A stretch of DNA of 50,035 bases from Desulforudis sp. (GTDB taxonomy: Bacteria; Bacillota; Desulfotomaculia; Desulfotomaculales; Desulforudaceae), in the NCBI GenBank assembly GCA_003604975.1, contig QZIR01000013.1, positions 1 through 50,035 on the forward strand, in the 5' to 3' direction. Both the position numbers and the translations under genes were made by a program. The notes beneath the pieces were generated by a model. The model did no database searches. It was not told where the DNA came from and saw only the letters and a program-made list of their open reading frames with translations. How positions within the stretch are numbered: the stretch's first letter is position 1; each line of letters starts with the position of its first letter. Shown piece by piece: positions 1 through 6,918 of this stretch.

Positions 1-638
1 CCATCGTCCCCGCCGCCGTGGGCCTGATCGTCCTGCGCGTGCCGATTGTCCAGTTGCTCTTTGAACGGGGCGCCTTTGACGAGCGGGCTACGGTGATGAC
101 CGCCGTGGCCGTACTCTTCTACAGCATCGGGCTGGTCGGCTTTGCTACGAACATCATCCTGACCCGTGGTTTCTACGCTTTCCAGGATACGGCCACACCC
201 GTCAAGCTCCTCTCCGTAAACCTGTTCCTGAACCTGATCCTGAGTGTAATCCTGATGGGCCCGATGGCACATGGCGGCCTGGCCCTGGCCAGTTCTCTCT
301 CTGCCCTGGTGAACACGGTCCTACTGGTTTGGTACCTGGAACGCCGCCTGCCGGGCATCTGGAACGCCGGCTGGCTGCGCTTCATGGTCGCCGTCCTGCT
401 TGCCTCCGGGGTGATGGCCTGGGCCACCCTGATTGCTAACAACTTTCTTGCCCCGGTGATGGCTCCTTTCGGCCTATTCGGCCTGGTCGCCCAGGTATCA
501 GGGGCCATCCTCGTGGGGGTCGTGGCCTATGCCCTCTCCTGCATTGCGCTCCGGTTTGAGGAGGTCTACCTGCTGAAACGCGGCTCAAGCCAGATATTGG
601 ACGGGGTGCGCGGCTTTATTACCGGACGTTCGCGGTGA
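1..638 (+). CDS. murJ: Lipid II flippase MurJ (MviN family), C-terminal part
   Basis: The reading frame is open to the left edge (codons in phase with base 3), so the start lies outside the window. The roughly 211 visible residues are a polytopic membrane segment with alternating hydrophobic stretches and the family-typical FERGAFD sequence near the visible N-terminus, followed by a GFYAFQDTATPVK loop. The family (MOP exporters) flips the peptidoglycan precursor lipid II across the cytoplasmic membrane. The protein ends in a short basic tail (GRSR). Family assignment is firm. Whether it is the essential MurJ or a paralogue (Firmicutes can also use Amj) cannot be told from this part. Confidence 0.85.
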   Translation, partial: IVPAAVGLIVLRVPIVQLLFERGAFDERATVMTAVAVLFYSIGLVGFATNIILTRGFYAFQDTATPVKLLSVNLFLNLILSVILMGPMAHGGLALASSLSALVNTVLLVWYLERRLPGIWNAGWLRFMVAVLLASGVMAWATLIANNFLAPVMAPFGLFGLVAQVSGAILVGVVAYALSCIALRFEEVYLLKRGSSQILDGVRGFITGRSR

Positions 639-684
639 CCGATCAACCCCGGCCATCATAGCATGGGGTGGGGGTGAGGTACTG

Positions 685-927
685 ATGAAAGCAAGCGACC
701 TGGGTTCCCGCGAGATCATCAATGTCCCCAACGGGCAGCGGCTGGGAGCCGTAAAGGACATCCATTTCGACGAAAAGGGACAGATCAAGGCGATTGTCCT
801 TGAGGGACGAAAGAAGAAGCTGGGCCTGTGGGGCGGGGGGCGCGACATCGTGGTGCCCTGGGATAAGGTTCGCACCATCGGGACTGACGTAGTGCTGGTG
901 GACATGAAGCCCGAGGAACCAAACTGA
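685..927 (+). CDS. YlmC/YmxH family PRC-barrel protein
   Basis: An 80-residue protein that starts at ATG behind a GGGGGTGAGG ribosome binding site. It is a single PRC-barrel-like domain: MKASDLGSREIINV at the start, then an INV-NG-LG pattern and the basic run GRKKK before IVVPWDKV. These are hallmarks of the YlmC/YmxH family, found almost only in endospore-forming Firmicutes and often called a sporulation protein. The biochemical role of the family is unknown. It stands 46 bp after murJ and may be co-transcribed with it. The assignment to the family is strong; no function is claimed. Confidence 0.85.
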   Translation: MKASDLGSREIINVPNGQRLGAVKDIHFDEKGQIKAIVLEGRKKKLGLWGGGRDIVVPWDKVRTIGTDVVLVDMKPEEPN

Positions 928-936
928 GGAGAGGGC

Positions 937-970
937 TGATAAACTTCGCCTGGCTTTGTCATGCTCCGCC
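937..970 (+). repeat. Dispersed repeat, short copy
   Basis: TGATAAACTTCG (937-948), followed after two variable bases by TGGCTTTGTCA (951-961) and CTCCGCC (964-970). The same words in the same order occur at 3050-3120 and, reversed, at 5116-5224. This copy lies just after ylmC and before the BirA operator. Confidence 0.7.
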
Positions 971-975
971 GCTGA

Positions 976-1007
976 TTGTCAACCACTTAACGAAATGTGG
1001 TTGACAA
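976..1007 (+). promoter_or_regulatory. BirA operator (biotin repressor site) in front of bioY
   Basis: A perfect inverted repeat: TTGTCAACCAC (976-986) and GTGGTTGACAA (997-1007). With the 9-bp BirA core halves TTGTCAACC and GGTTGACAA the spacer is 14 bp, which fits the known BirA operator layout in Firmicutes. The right arm contains the -35 hexamer of the promoter at 1001-1006, so bound biotinyl-AMP-BirA would block RNA polymerase. The downstream gene is the biotin transporter bioY, which makes the assignment consistent. Confidence 0.85.
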
Positions 1008-1029
1008 ATCCAGGCTCGCGTTCTAGAAT
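1001..1029 (+). promoter_or_regulatory. Sigma-A type promoter of bioY
   Basis: TTGACA at 1001-1006 (perfect -35), a 17-bp spacer, and TAGAAT at 1024-1029 (one mismatch from TATAAT). The -35 lies inside the BirA operator arm. Confidence 0.8.
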
Positions 1030-1060
1030 ACGACTATCATAACGCGAGGAGGAACTGGAT

Positions 1061-1669
1061 TTGCAGGGAGTGTTAGGTCTACGGGGTTATGGCGCCAGGT
1101 CTTTTCAATGGTGTGAGGAACTGCCTCTTAAACAGAAACTGGCACTGGCCATCGGTTTTGCAGTGATGATTGGAATCGCTGCTCAAGTCCGGGTGCCTGT
1201 GCCCTGGTCGCCGGTGCCGATCACGGGACAAACCTTTGCGGTATTGCTGGCTGGGATCCTTCTGGGGCGTAACTGGGGTGGCTTTAGTGTGGGCATCTAC
1301 GCTGGTGCGGGAGCACTCGGACTGCCGTGGTTCCAGGGTCTGGCCGGCGGGCTGGCCTATGTGGCCGGGCCGACCGGGGGTTATATCCTGGGTTTTGTGA
1401 TTGCCGCCGCCTTTGTGGGATACGCGGTACGCAAAATGCCACTGGCCCGCACGCTCCCCGGACTTCTCGGGCTGATGCTGTTCGCCAACTTTGTGATTAT
1501 CCACGGCATCGGCCTCTTGCATCTGAGTAACCTTACCGGAATCACCTCGCCGGCAGAACTGCTCTGGCTGGGGACGATTCCCTTTATCCCTGGTGATCTG
1601 ACCAAGGTCGCTCTGGCCGCCGCCGTGGCTGTGGTATTGCTGCCCCGGGAGCTGAACCGGAAACAATAA
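1061..1669 (+). CDS. bioY: Biotin transporter BioY (ECF substrate-binding S component)
   Basis: The start is TTG at 1061, 8 bases after GAGGAGG (1046-1052). The 202-residue protein has a basic N-terminus and about six hydrophobic segments. It shows the BioY signature: VPVPWSPVPITGQTF, then LLGRNWGGFSVGIYAGAG-ALGLPWF and GPTGGYILGF. BioY captures biotin in the membrane, alone or with the ECF energizing module EcfA/EcfT, which is not encoded here. Single-gene transcription is likely: a BirA-controlled promoter lies before it and a terminator-like hairpin after it. The first 20 residues before the membrane region are longer than usual, so a later start is possible. Confidence 0.92.
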   Translation: MQGVLGLRGYGARSFQWCEELPLKQKLALAIGFAVMIGIAAQVRVPVPWSPVPITGQTFAVLLAGILLGRNWGGFSVGIYAGAGALGLPWFQGLAGGLAYVAGPTGGYILGFVIAAAFVGYAVRKMPLARTLPGLLGLMLFANFVIIHGIGLLHLSNLTGITSPAELLWLGTIPFIPGDLTKVALAAAVAVVLLPRELNRKQ

Positions 1670-1715
1670 CTTTGGTTGAACCCCAAGGCTAAATGGGGAC
1701 TACTTTAAATATACT

Positions 1716-1750
1716 AATCCCTGGATATGTTCCGGGGATTACCTTTTCTT
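1716..1750 (+). terminator. Probable terminator after bioY
   Basis: AATCCCTGG (1716-1724) pairs with CCGGGGATT (1732-1740), with one G-T pair and a 7-base loop, followed by ACC and a T-rich run at 1744-1750. Confidence 0.6.
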
Positions 1751-1783
1751 AGGGTCACTTCCGTTCGGGAAGATGGGTGTTTA

Positions 1784-1812
1784 TTGCATGATTTGTGAAG
1801 CTTTGCTAAAAT
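1784..1812 (+). promoter_or_regulatory. Promoter of metK
   Basis: TTGCAT (1784-1789), 17-bp spacer, TAAAAT (1807-1812). It lies 44 bp before the metK start. No SAM riboswitch or T-box structure was recognised in the 105-base stretch between the bioY terminator and metK. Confidence 0.6.
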
Positions 1813-1855
1813 GATAAAGTAGTTTTGGAGAATTAAGCCGATAGGAGCGGTGGAA

Positions 1856-3052
1856 TTGGCCAGACACCTCTTTACCTCAGAGTCCGTTACCGAAGGTCAT
1901 CCGGACAAGGTGGCCGATCAGATATCCGACGCGATACTCGACGAGATCATCGGCAAGGATTCTCTGGCGCGAGTGGCTTGCGAGACACTGGTCACAACGG
2001 GCCTCGTACTTATCGCGGGTGAAATTACCTGTAAGTGTTACGTAGACATCCCCTCCATCGTCCGCAAGACGGTCTGCGATATTGGGTACACCCGGGCCAA
2101 GTACGGTTTCGACTGCGATACTTGCGCCGTACTTACGGCGATCGACGAACAGTCTCCTGATATTGCCCGGGGTGTCGACCTGGCGCTCGAGGCCAAGACT
2201 GCCAAGGAACTCAACGACATTTTTAACGAGATTGGGGCCGGTGACCAGGGCATGATGATCGGTTATGCCACCAACGAGACCGAAGAGCTGATGCCGATGC
2301 CGATCATGCTGGCGCATAAAATCGCCCGCCGGTTGGCCGAAGTACGGAAGAACGGAAAGCTCGGCTACCTGCGCCCGGATGGTAAGACCCAGGTCTCAAT
2401 CGTATACGAGAATGGCCGGCCCGTTAGTCTACAGACTGTGGTCGTCTCCACGCAGCATCACCCGGAGGTCGCGGCGGAGACCTACACGCGGGACGTCATC
2501 GATAACGTGATTATCCCCGTGGTCCCCTCGCACCTGCTAAACGGTAAGACCCGCTTCCTGATCAACCCCACCGGCCGGTTTGTCCTGGGCGGTCCGCATG
2601 CGGATACCGGTCTCACTGGGCGCAAGATCATCGTGGACACTTATGGCGGACTAGCCCGTCACGGGGGCGGCGCCTTTTCCGGTAAGGATCCGACCAAGGT
2701 AGACCGTTCCGCAAGCTACGCCGCCCGCTACGTGGCTAAGAATCTGGTGGCCGCGGGCCTCGCGGACCGATGCGAGGTCCACGTCGCCTACGCGATTGGG
2801 GTTGCGCACCCGGTTTCACTCCGGGTCGATACCTTTGGTACCGGCAAGGTCGATGAGGAGCGCCTGGAAGCGATCGTACGGGAGGTCTTCGACCTGCGCC
2901 CGGCGGCGATCATCTACAACCTGGACCTCCGCCGCCCGCTTTATCGGCAGACTGCGGCCTACGGGCATTTCGGCCGGCACGATCTGGATCTGCCCTGGGA
3001 GAAGACGGATAAGGTTGAAGTCCTGCGCGCCTTGCTTAACGGAGACCGGTGA
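1856..3052 (+). CDS. metK: S-adenosylmethionine synthetase
   Basis: This enzyme makes S-adenosylmethionine from ATP and methionine. The 398 residues show all key motifs: GHPDK close to the N-terminus (ATP-binding His), [11 protein letters not shown], and [16 protein letters not shown] (phosphate binding). Length is normal for bacterial MetK. The frame can be extended to a GTG at 1850, but that codon is only 2 bases from AGGAG (1843-1847). TTG at 1856 has 8-base spacing and gives [18 protein letters not shown], the usual N-terminus, so TTG is preferred. The stop codon lies inside a copy of a dispersed repeat (3050-3120). Confidence 0.95.
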   Translation: MARHLFTSESVTEGHPDKVADQISDAILDEIIGKDSLARVACETLVTTGLVLIAGEITCKCYVDIPSIVRKTVCDIGYTRAKYGFDCDTCAVLTAIDEQSPDIARGVDLALEAKTAKELNDIFNEIGAGDQGMMIGYATNETEELMPMPIMLAHKIARRLAEVRKNGKLGYLRPDGKTQVSIVYENGRPVSLQTVVVSTQHHPEVAAETYTRDVIDNVIIPVVPSHLLNGKTRFLINPTGRFVLGGPHADTGLTGRKIIVDTYGGLARHGGGAFSGKDPTKVDRSASYAARYVAKNLVAAGLADRCEVHVAYAIGVAHPVSLRVDTFGTGKVDEERLEAIVREVFDLRPAAIIYNLDLRRPLYRQTAAYGHFGRHDLDLPWEKTDKVEVLRALLNGDR

Positions 3053-3120
3053 TAAACTTCGTATGGCTTTGTCAGACTCCGCCGTCCGGCGTCGTCTTCC
3101 GCGCCCTACTCGTTTCTGAC
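3050..3120 (+). repeat. Dispersed repeat, copy overlapping the metK stop codon
   Basis: It begins with TGATAAACTTCG (3050-3061) and continues with TGGCTTTGTCAGACTCCGCC and GTCGTCTTCCGCGC, ending in CTCGTTTCTGA (3109-3119). The first 40 and last 35 bases match the reversed copy at 5116-5224, but a roughly 40-bp middle section is missing here. The TGA that ends metK is the first codon of the repeat. Confidence 0.75.
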
Positions 3121-3189
3121 CGGTCTCCCTACTGGCAGTGTTCTGGTGGATGGCTTTAAAGAAGAAGTATCGCTAGTCCTCATAGAGGG

Positions 3190-3220
3190 TTGATACACCT
3201 CACCTGGCTTTTCGGTCGTT
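3190..3220 (+). repeat. Diverged fourth copy of the dispersed repeat
   Basis: TTGATACACCTCACCTGGCT followed by TTTCGGTCG resembles the head of the other copies (TGATAAACTTCGCCTGGCTTTGTCA) with several changes. It lies in the 342-bp stretch between metK and the GGDEF-type gene, which otherwise holds no recognisable gene or clear promoter. Confidence 0.4.
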
Positions 3221-3394
3221 GGTCCTCCCAGTACTCAACCCCGGGATGCATAGACAACCTGATTGGTAGAGGCTTATGCACTGGGGTGAAGTATAGTTTG
3301 GACAAGGTTCGTTGAGTGCTGGGTCTTTCTTTGACAAACGGTCTGCGGAGGAATCTGGCCGTCCCTGTCGAAATTACCACGTGAGGTGGCGGAC

Positions 3395-5074
3395 ATGCGG
3401 GCCAGAACCCTCCTGGGGATTCTCTATACCTGGATCGTTGTTGTCGGCGGCGCCTGGGTGCTGTTTTCCCTGCTTCCGGCCGTCGATTTCGATTATGCGG
3501 TCGTTCTGGGAGTCTTCGTGCTGATCGTCATGGTGGCTGAGTGGCTGGTTGTGTCCCTGCCCCACGGGCAGCTGACCAGCGCCTTTGCCGTCACGATCGC
3601 CGCCTTCCTGCTTTTCGGTCCAGCCGAGGCCGCCTGGGTAACGGCGCTAGGGATCCTCTTCGGTCAGGGGATCGTGAACCGTGGGAACCCCCTCCGAACG
3701 ATTCTTTTTAACTCTGCCCAGTTCGCCGTCGCTGTTTTTGTCGGCTACCACGCCTATTTGCTGGTCGGCGGCCTCCCCGCCCAACCACTGGTAATTGCCA
3801 ACTTCCTACCGATCATGGCCTTTTGCGGCGCCTACTTCATTGTCAATCATCTCCTCGTGTCCCTTTATCTGCAGCCCAAGCAACGACATTTCCCGCTGAT
3901 CGGACGCCGTTCGGGGATGGAGTGGGATGCCTCAACCTACCTGGTACTGATCCCGCTGGGTGTCCTTACTGTTCTCCTGTACAACGCCGTCGGACTAATT
4001 GGGGCGGTCCTCGTTTTACTCCCGGCTCTAGCCGTCCAGTTCATCCTGGCCCGCTTTGTGAAGCTGGAACTGAATAACCTGGAGTTGACCGCCTTATATG
4101 CGGTGGCCAAACACCTCGGCACTACGCTCGATCTGGAGCGACTGCTGGACCTGATCCTGGAGGAAACCCGCCGCTTCCTGGCTTACCATACCGCCATCGT
4201 CTACCTGTGGTCACCGGAACGGGAACAATATGTCCCGGTGGCGGTCAGCAGTAAGTATGCCGAAGAACTGAAAGACGCTGCCCTCGAGAAGGAAGAGGGG
4301 ATCGTGGCCTGGGCGATTGAGCTTAAAGAGGCGGGAATTGTCTACGATACCCGCAACGAACCCCTGCTGGCGAAGGCCCAGGGCCTGCCGCAGTTCCTGC
4401 GGTCGCTCCTGGTCATCCCGCTGGTGGCGGAAGACCAGGTAAAAGGCATCTTGCTGGTGGGCGACCGGCGGCCGTATGCCTATAACGACCGGAACCTGCA
4501 CATCCTGACCATCATTGCCGGGCAGGCCGCCGTGGCGATCAACAACCTCAGCCTTTCCCGCCGGGTCCAGCGCCTCGCCGATAACGATCCGTTGACCGGC
4601 GTCCTAAAGCGTGCTGTCTTTTGGGACACGCTGGGGCGTGAGCTGGCCCAGGCTCAGAGTTCCGGACGCCACCTGTCGGTGGCGCTGTTCGACCTCGATC
4701 GGTTTCAGGAGATCAACCAGGAATTCGGCTTCCGGTCCGGCGACGGGATTTTGGTCCAAGCGGCCCGGCTTCTACAGTCCCGCGCACGGGACAAGGCTTA
4801 CCTGGCTCGATACGACGGCCAGGTCTTTGCACTCCTGATGCCCGACACGAGCCAGCTCCGCGCCCTGGAAATCGGCGAACGGTTAGGTCGGGCCGTGGAG
4901 AATAACCCCTTCCGGATCGAAGGCTCTCGATACCGCGTGAACATCGGCATAAACGTGGGTATCGCCACATATCCTGTGGATGCGGATAATACTGATGCCT
5001 TACTCCTGTACGCCGAAAGAAATCTGCGCAAATTGAGCTCGAATAACAGCGGAGAGGTGGCCCGCCTGAGCTGA
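3395..5074 (+). CDS. Membrane sensor with GAF and degenerate GGDEF domains
   Basis: The 559-residue protein starts at ATG 3395, 5-6 bases after GAGGTGG. An in-frame GTG at 3386 lies inside that ribosome binding site. About the first 215 residues are a multi-helix membrane domain. Residues about 230-385 are a GAF domain (from LGTTLDLERLLDLILEETRR to GQAAVAINN). A GGDEF-type domain follows (DPLTGVLKRAVFW, then FDLDRFQEINQEFG). The signature site, normally R-Y-GGDEF, reads RYDGQVF. The metal- and substrate-binding Gly-Gly-Asp/Glu-Glu is therefore lost, and diguanylate cyclase activity is unlikely. It may bind nucleotide or signal through protein contacts. No partner gene stands next to it. Confidence 0.85.
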   Translation: MRARTLLGILYTWIVVVGGAWVLFSLLPAVDFDYAVVLGVFVLIVMVAEWLVVSLPHGQLTSAFAVTIAAFLLFGPAEAAWVTALGILFGQGIVNRGNPLRTILFNSAQFAVAVFVGYHAYLLVGGLPAQPLVIANFLPIMAFCGAYFIVNHLLVSLYLQPKQRHFPLIGRRSGMEWDASTYLVLIPLGVLTVLLYNAVGLIGAVLVLLPALAVQFILARFVKLELNNLELTALYAVAKHLGTTLDLERLLDLILEETRRFLAYHTAIVYLWSPEREQYVPVAVSSKYAEELKDAALEKEEGIVAWAIELKEAGIVYDTRNEPLLAKAQGLPQFLRSLLVIPLVAEDQVKGILLVGDRRPYAYNDRNLHILTIIAGQAAVAINNLSLSRRVQRLADNDPLTGVLKRAVFWDTLGRELAQAQSSGRHLSVALFDLDRFQEINQEFGFRSGDGILVQAARLLQSRARDKAYLARYDGQVFALLMPDTSQLRALEIGERLGRAVENNPFRIEGSRYRVNIGINVGIATYPVDADNTDALLLYAERNLRKLSSNNSGEVARLS

Positions 5075-5115
5075 ACCAGTGGTTTTCACTAGAACACTAT
5101 AACCATGGGGAGCGC

Positions 5116-5224
5116 TCAGAAACGAGCAGAGCGCGGAAGACGACACCGTACGGCTCCGAAGCGTACTTGGAGCGTACGTGAGGGCCGGACGGTGGAGTCT
5201 GACAAAGCTATGCGAAGTTTATCA
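5116..5224 (-). repeat. Dispersed repeat, longest copy, inverted
   Basis: Read on the minus strand this begins TGATAAACTTCG (5213-5224), then CTTTGTCAGACTCC and, after a middle section, GTGTCGTCTTCCGCGC and CTCGTTTCTGA (5116-5126). It matches the head and tail of the 3050-3120 copy. It lies just before comF, and a reading frame runs through it into comF. Confidence 0.75.
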
Positions 5225-5251
5225 GTGCTCTCCTCTCAGGAGGCGAAAACG

Positions 5252-5968
5252 GTGCGTAATCTGGTCCAGGGACTCCTCGACCTGATCTACCCGCCTCCCG
5301 CCGGTTGCCCCCTGTGCGGTGCAGGCCGGGACCAGGGATTTTGCCAGAGTTGTCTCGACAGGATGGCCCCGCTGATGGGTTTACCGTACTGTGAGACTTG
5401 CGGCCGTTTTTTGGTCAGTGCCGCAGCCCAAAACCCCTGCCAGACCTGCCGTGCCACGAGCCAGCCCTATCTACGGAACCGCTCTGTTGCGCCGCATGAG
5501 GGTGTCTTCAAAGATTTGATACACGCCCTGAAATACAACCGACGGCTTTGGCTGGCGCCTCCGCTCGGCCGAATGATGGCTTCCGTGGCGAAGGCTGATA
5601 CGGCCTACCGGGAGGTCAGGGTAATCGTGCCGATTCCGCTGGCGCCCGACCGGCTTCGGGAAAGGCGCTTCAACCAGTCACTCCTCCTGGCCCGGGAGAT
5701 CGGCTTTGAACTCGGGCTTCGAGTCGTCGATGCTCTGGTCCGTCAGGAGCAGACGCCGCATCAGACCGGGATGGATGCGGTGGCCAGGCGTGCCAACGTT
5801 AAGGGGGTCTTTGCGGTTCGGAAGGGGAGACTGGTCCGGGGCCAGACCGTAGTGCTGGTAGATGATGTTTTCACCACCGGAAGTACCGTTGCCGAGGCCT
5901 CGCGCGAGCTTCTGCAGGCCGGGGCAGCTGAAGTACTAAGTCTGACTTTCACTACAGGAAAAAACTGA
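5252..5968 (+). CDS. comF: ComF family protein (phosphoribosyltransferase-type, competence-related)
   Basis: The 238-residue protein starts at GTG 5252, behind AGGAGG (5239-5244). An N-terminal zinc ribbon (CPLCG, CQSCL, CETCG, CQTC) is followed by a phosphoribosyltransferase fold with the PRPP loop VVLVDDVFTTGST near residue 200. In Bacillus, ComFC is needed for DNA uptake during transformation; in most bacteria the role is unproven. The frame is open about 147 bases further upstream (to 5105), but that part is the inverted dispersed repeat and gives an Arg/Lys-rich unrelated sequence. The later start is therefore chosen. Confidence 0.85.
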   Translation: MRNLVQGLLDLIYPPPAGCPLCGAGRDQGFCQSCLDRMAPLMGLPYCETCGRFLVSAAAQNPCQTCRATSQPYLRNRSVAPHEGVFKDLIHALKYNRRLWLAPPLGRMMASVAKADTAYREVRVIVPIPLAPDRLRERRFNQSLLLAREIGFELGLRVVDALVRQEQTPHQTGMDAVARRANVKGVFAVRKGRLVRGQTVVLVDDVFTTGSTVAEASRELLQAGAAEVLSLTFTTGKN

Positions 5969-5998
5969 AGTCGACAAATACTTCCACCTGGTTTTTCC

Positions 5999-6059
5999 CT
6001 ATCCACAGTTGGAAGCGTTGAAATCGCTGTTATTCACAGCTTTATCCACATTATCAACA
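5999..6059 (+). promoter_or_regulatory. Cluster of four DnaA-box-like 9-mers
   Basis: All on the + strand: CTATCCACA (5999-6007, one mismatch), TTATTCACA (6030-6038), TTATCCACA (6042-6050, perfect consensus) and TTATCAACA (6051-6059, one mismatch). The last three are packed within 30 bp. The site lies between comF and hpf. No dnaA, dnaN or gidA is nearby, so a chromosomal origin is unlikely. A DnaA-titration or DnaA-regulated promoter role is the inference. Confidence 0.55.
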
Positions 6060-6126
6060 GGTTTTTGGGTAGGTTTCCCGTTTCTACAAATCCAGTTTTC
6101 GACATTCCTGTTTTTCCCTGGCACCA

Positions 6127-6155
6127 GCAGGATTTTTCTTGTCCTGCGGGAATAA
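6127..6155 (+). promoter_or_regulatory. SigH-like promoter of hpf
   Basis: GCAGGATTT (6127-6135) fits the SigH -35 consensus RNAGGAWWW fully. After 11 bp, CGGGAATAA (6147-6155) fits the -10 consensus RNNGAATWW except at the first base. In Bacillus subtilis the hpf orthologue yvyD is known to be under SigH and SigB, which supports the reading. GCAGGA and TCCTGC (6127-6132 and 6142-6147) also form a 6-bp inverted repeat. Confidence 0.55.
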
Positions 6156-6187
6156 TATAGGTAACTCGAGCGAAAGGAGTTGACAAG

Positions 6188-6706
6188 ATGAGGGTTAACG
6201 TACGAGGCAAGAACATCCAGGTAACCGATGCCCTTCACGACCATGTGGAGAAGAAAGTAGGAAAACTCGAACGGTTTTTCAACAACTTCGGAGATGCCCA
6301 GGTGACTCTCACGGTCGAAAAGGACATCCATCGGGTGGAAGTGACCATTCCACTCAACGGTATGATTCTTCGCGGCGAGGAAGCAACCCACGATATGTAT
6401 GCGTCCGTCGATCTGGTGGTAGATAAGCTCGAGAAACAGCTGGAGCGGTTCAAGGGTAAACTAATCCGTCGGGGAACCAAGTTGAATATACCGGGAGACC
6501 TCGAGGAATTGCCCCCGGAAGAACCCTTTAAAATCGTCCGTACGAAGCGCTTCATGATGAAGCCGATGCCGGCGGAAGAGGCCGTGATGCAGATGAATCT
6601 CCTTGGTCACAGCTTTTTCGTGTTTACCAATGCGGACAGTGACGAGGTTAATGTCGTCTACAAGCGTAATGACGGAAACTACGGATTGATCGAACCCGAG
6701 GCTTAA
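6188..6706 (+). CDS. hpf: Ribosome hibernation promoting factor, long form
   Basis: A 172-residue protein with ATG behind AAAGGAGT. Residues 1-105 form the HPF/RaiA domain (MRVNVRGKNIQVTDALHDHVEKKVGKLERFF), which binds the 30S decoding centre. After an acidic linker (EELPPEEPF), residues about 115-172 are the long-form dimerization domain (IVRTKRFMMKPMPAEEAVMQM ... FFVFTNADSDEVNVVYKR). Long HPF joins two 70S ribosomes into inactive 100S dimers in stationary phase. It is a single gene between a SigH-like promoter and a strong terminator. Length and both domains are complete. Confidence 0.95.
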   Translation: MRVNVRGKNIQVTDALHDHVEKKVGKLERFFNNFGDAQVTLTVEKDIHRVEVTIPLNGMILRGEEATHDMYASVDLVVDKLEKQLERFKGKLIRRGTKLNIPGDLEELPPEEPFKIVRTKRFMMKPMPAEEAVMQMNLLGHSFFVFTNADSDEVNVVYKRNDGNYGLIEPEA

Positions 6707-6743
6707 AAGCGAACCGGTCCTCTCAAATATAAAGGTTCAATAA

Positions 6744-6772
6744 CAAAGGGAGCCGCTTGCCGGCTCCCTTTG
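6744..6772 (+). terminator. Terminator after hpf
   Basis: A 12-bp perfect stem: CAAAGGGAGCCG (6744-6755) and CGGCTCCCTTTG (6761-6772) with a 5-base loop. A second small hairpin (GGTGC/GCACC around 6780-6795) follows. The T-run is poor, so efficiency is uncertain. Confidence 0.65.
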
Positions 6773-6825
6773 ACTTAAAGGTGCTGTTTTTGCACCAGTC
6801 TTCCATTATCTGACTGTGGGCATTG

Positions 6826-6854
6826 TTGCAAGTTATTAGGTGAAATGTTAAAAT
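6826..6854 (+). promoter_or_regulatory. Promoter of secA
   Basis: TTGCAA (6826-6831), 17-bp spacer, TAAAAT (6849-6854), 65 bp before the secA start. Confidence 0.6.
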
Positions 6855-6918
6855 AAGAAGATGTCAAAATCCAGGAACCGCAAGGGTTCCGTTGTTTAAT
6901 AGAGGGGGATTTGGCCCA

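Noticed and set aside
1751-1849. SAM riboswitch before metK
   Set aside because: None of the conserved S-box elements was recognised and the space after the promoter is under 50 bases.
5105-5251. N-terminal extension of comF by 49 codons
   Set aside because: This part is the inverted dispersed repeat and has no ribosome binding site; AGGAGG precedes GTG 5252.
5999-6059. Chromosomal replication origin
   Set aside because: DnaA-like boxes are present, but there is no dnaA, dnaN or clear AT-rich unwinding element nearby.
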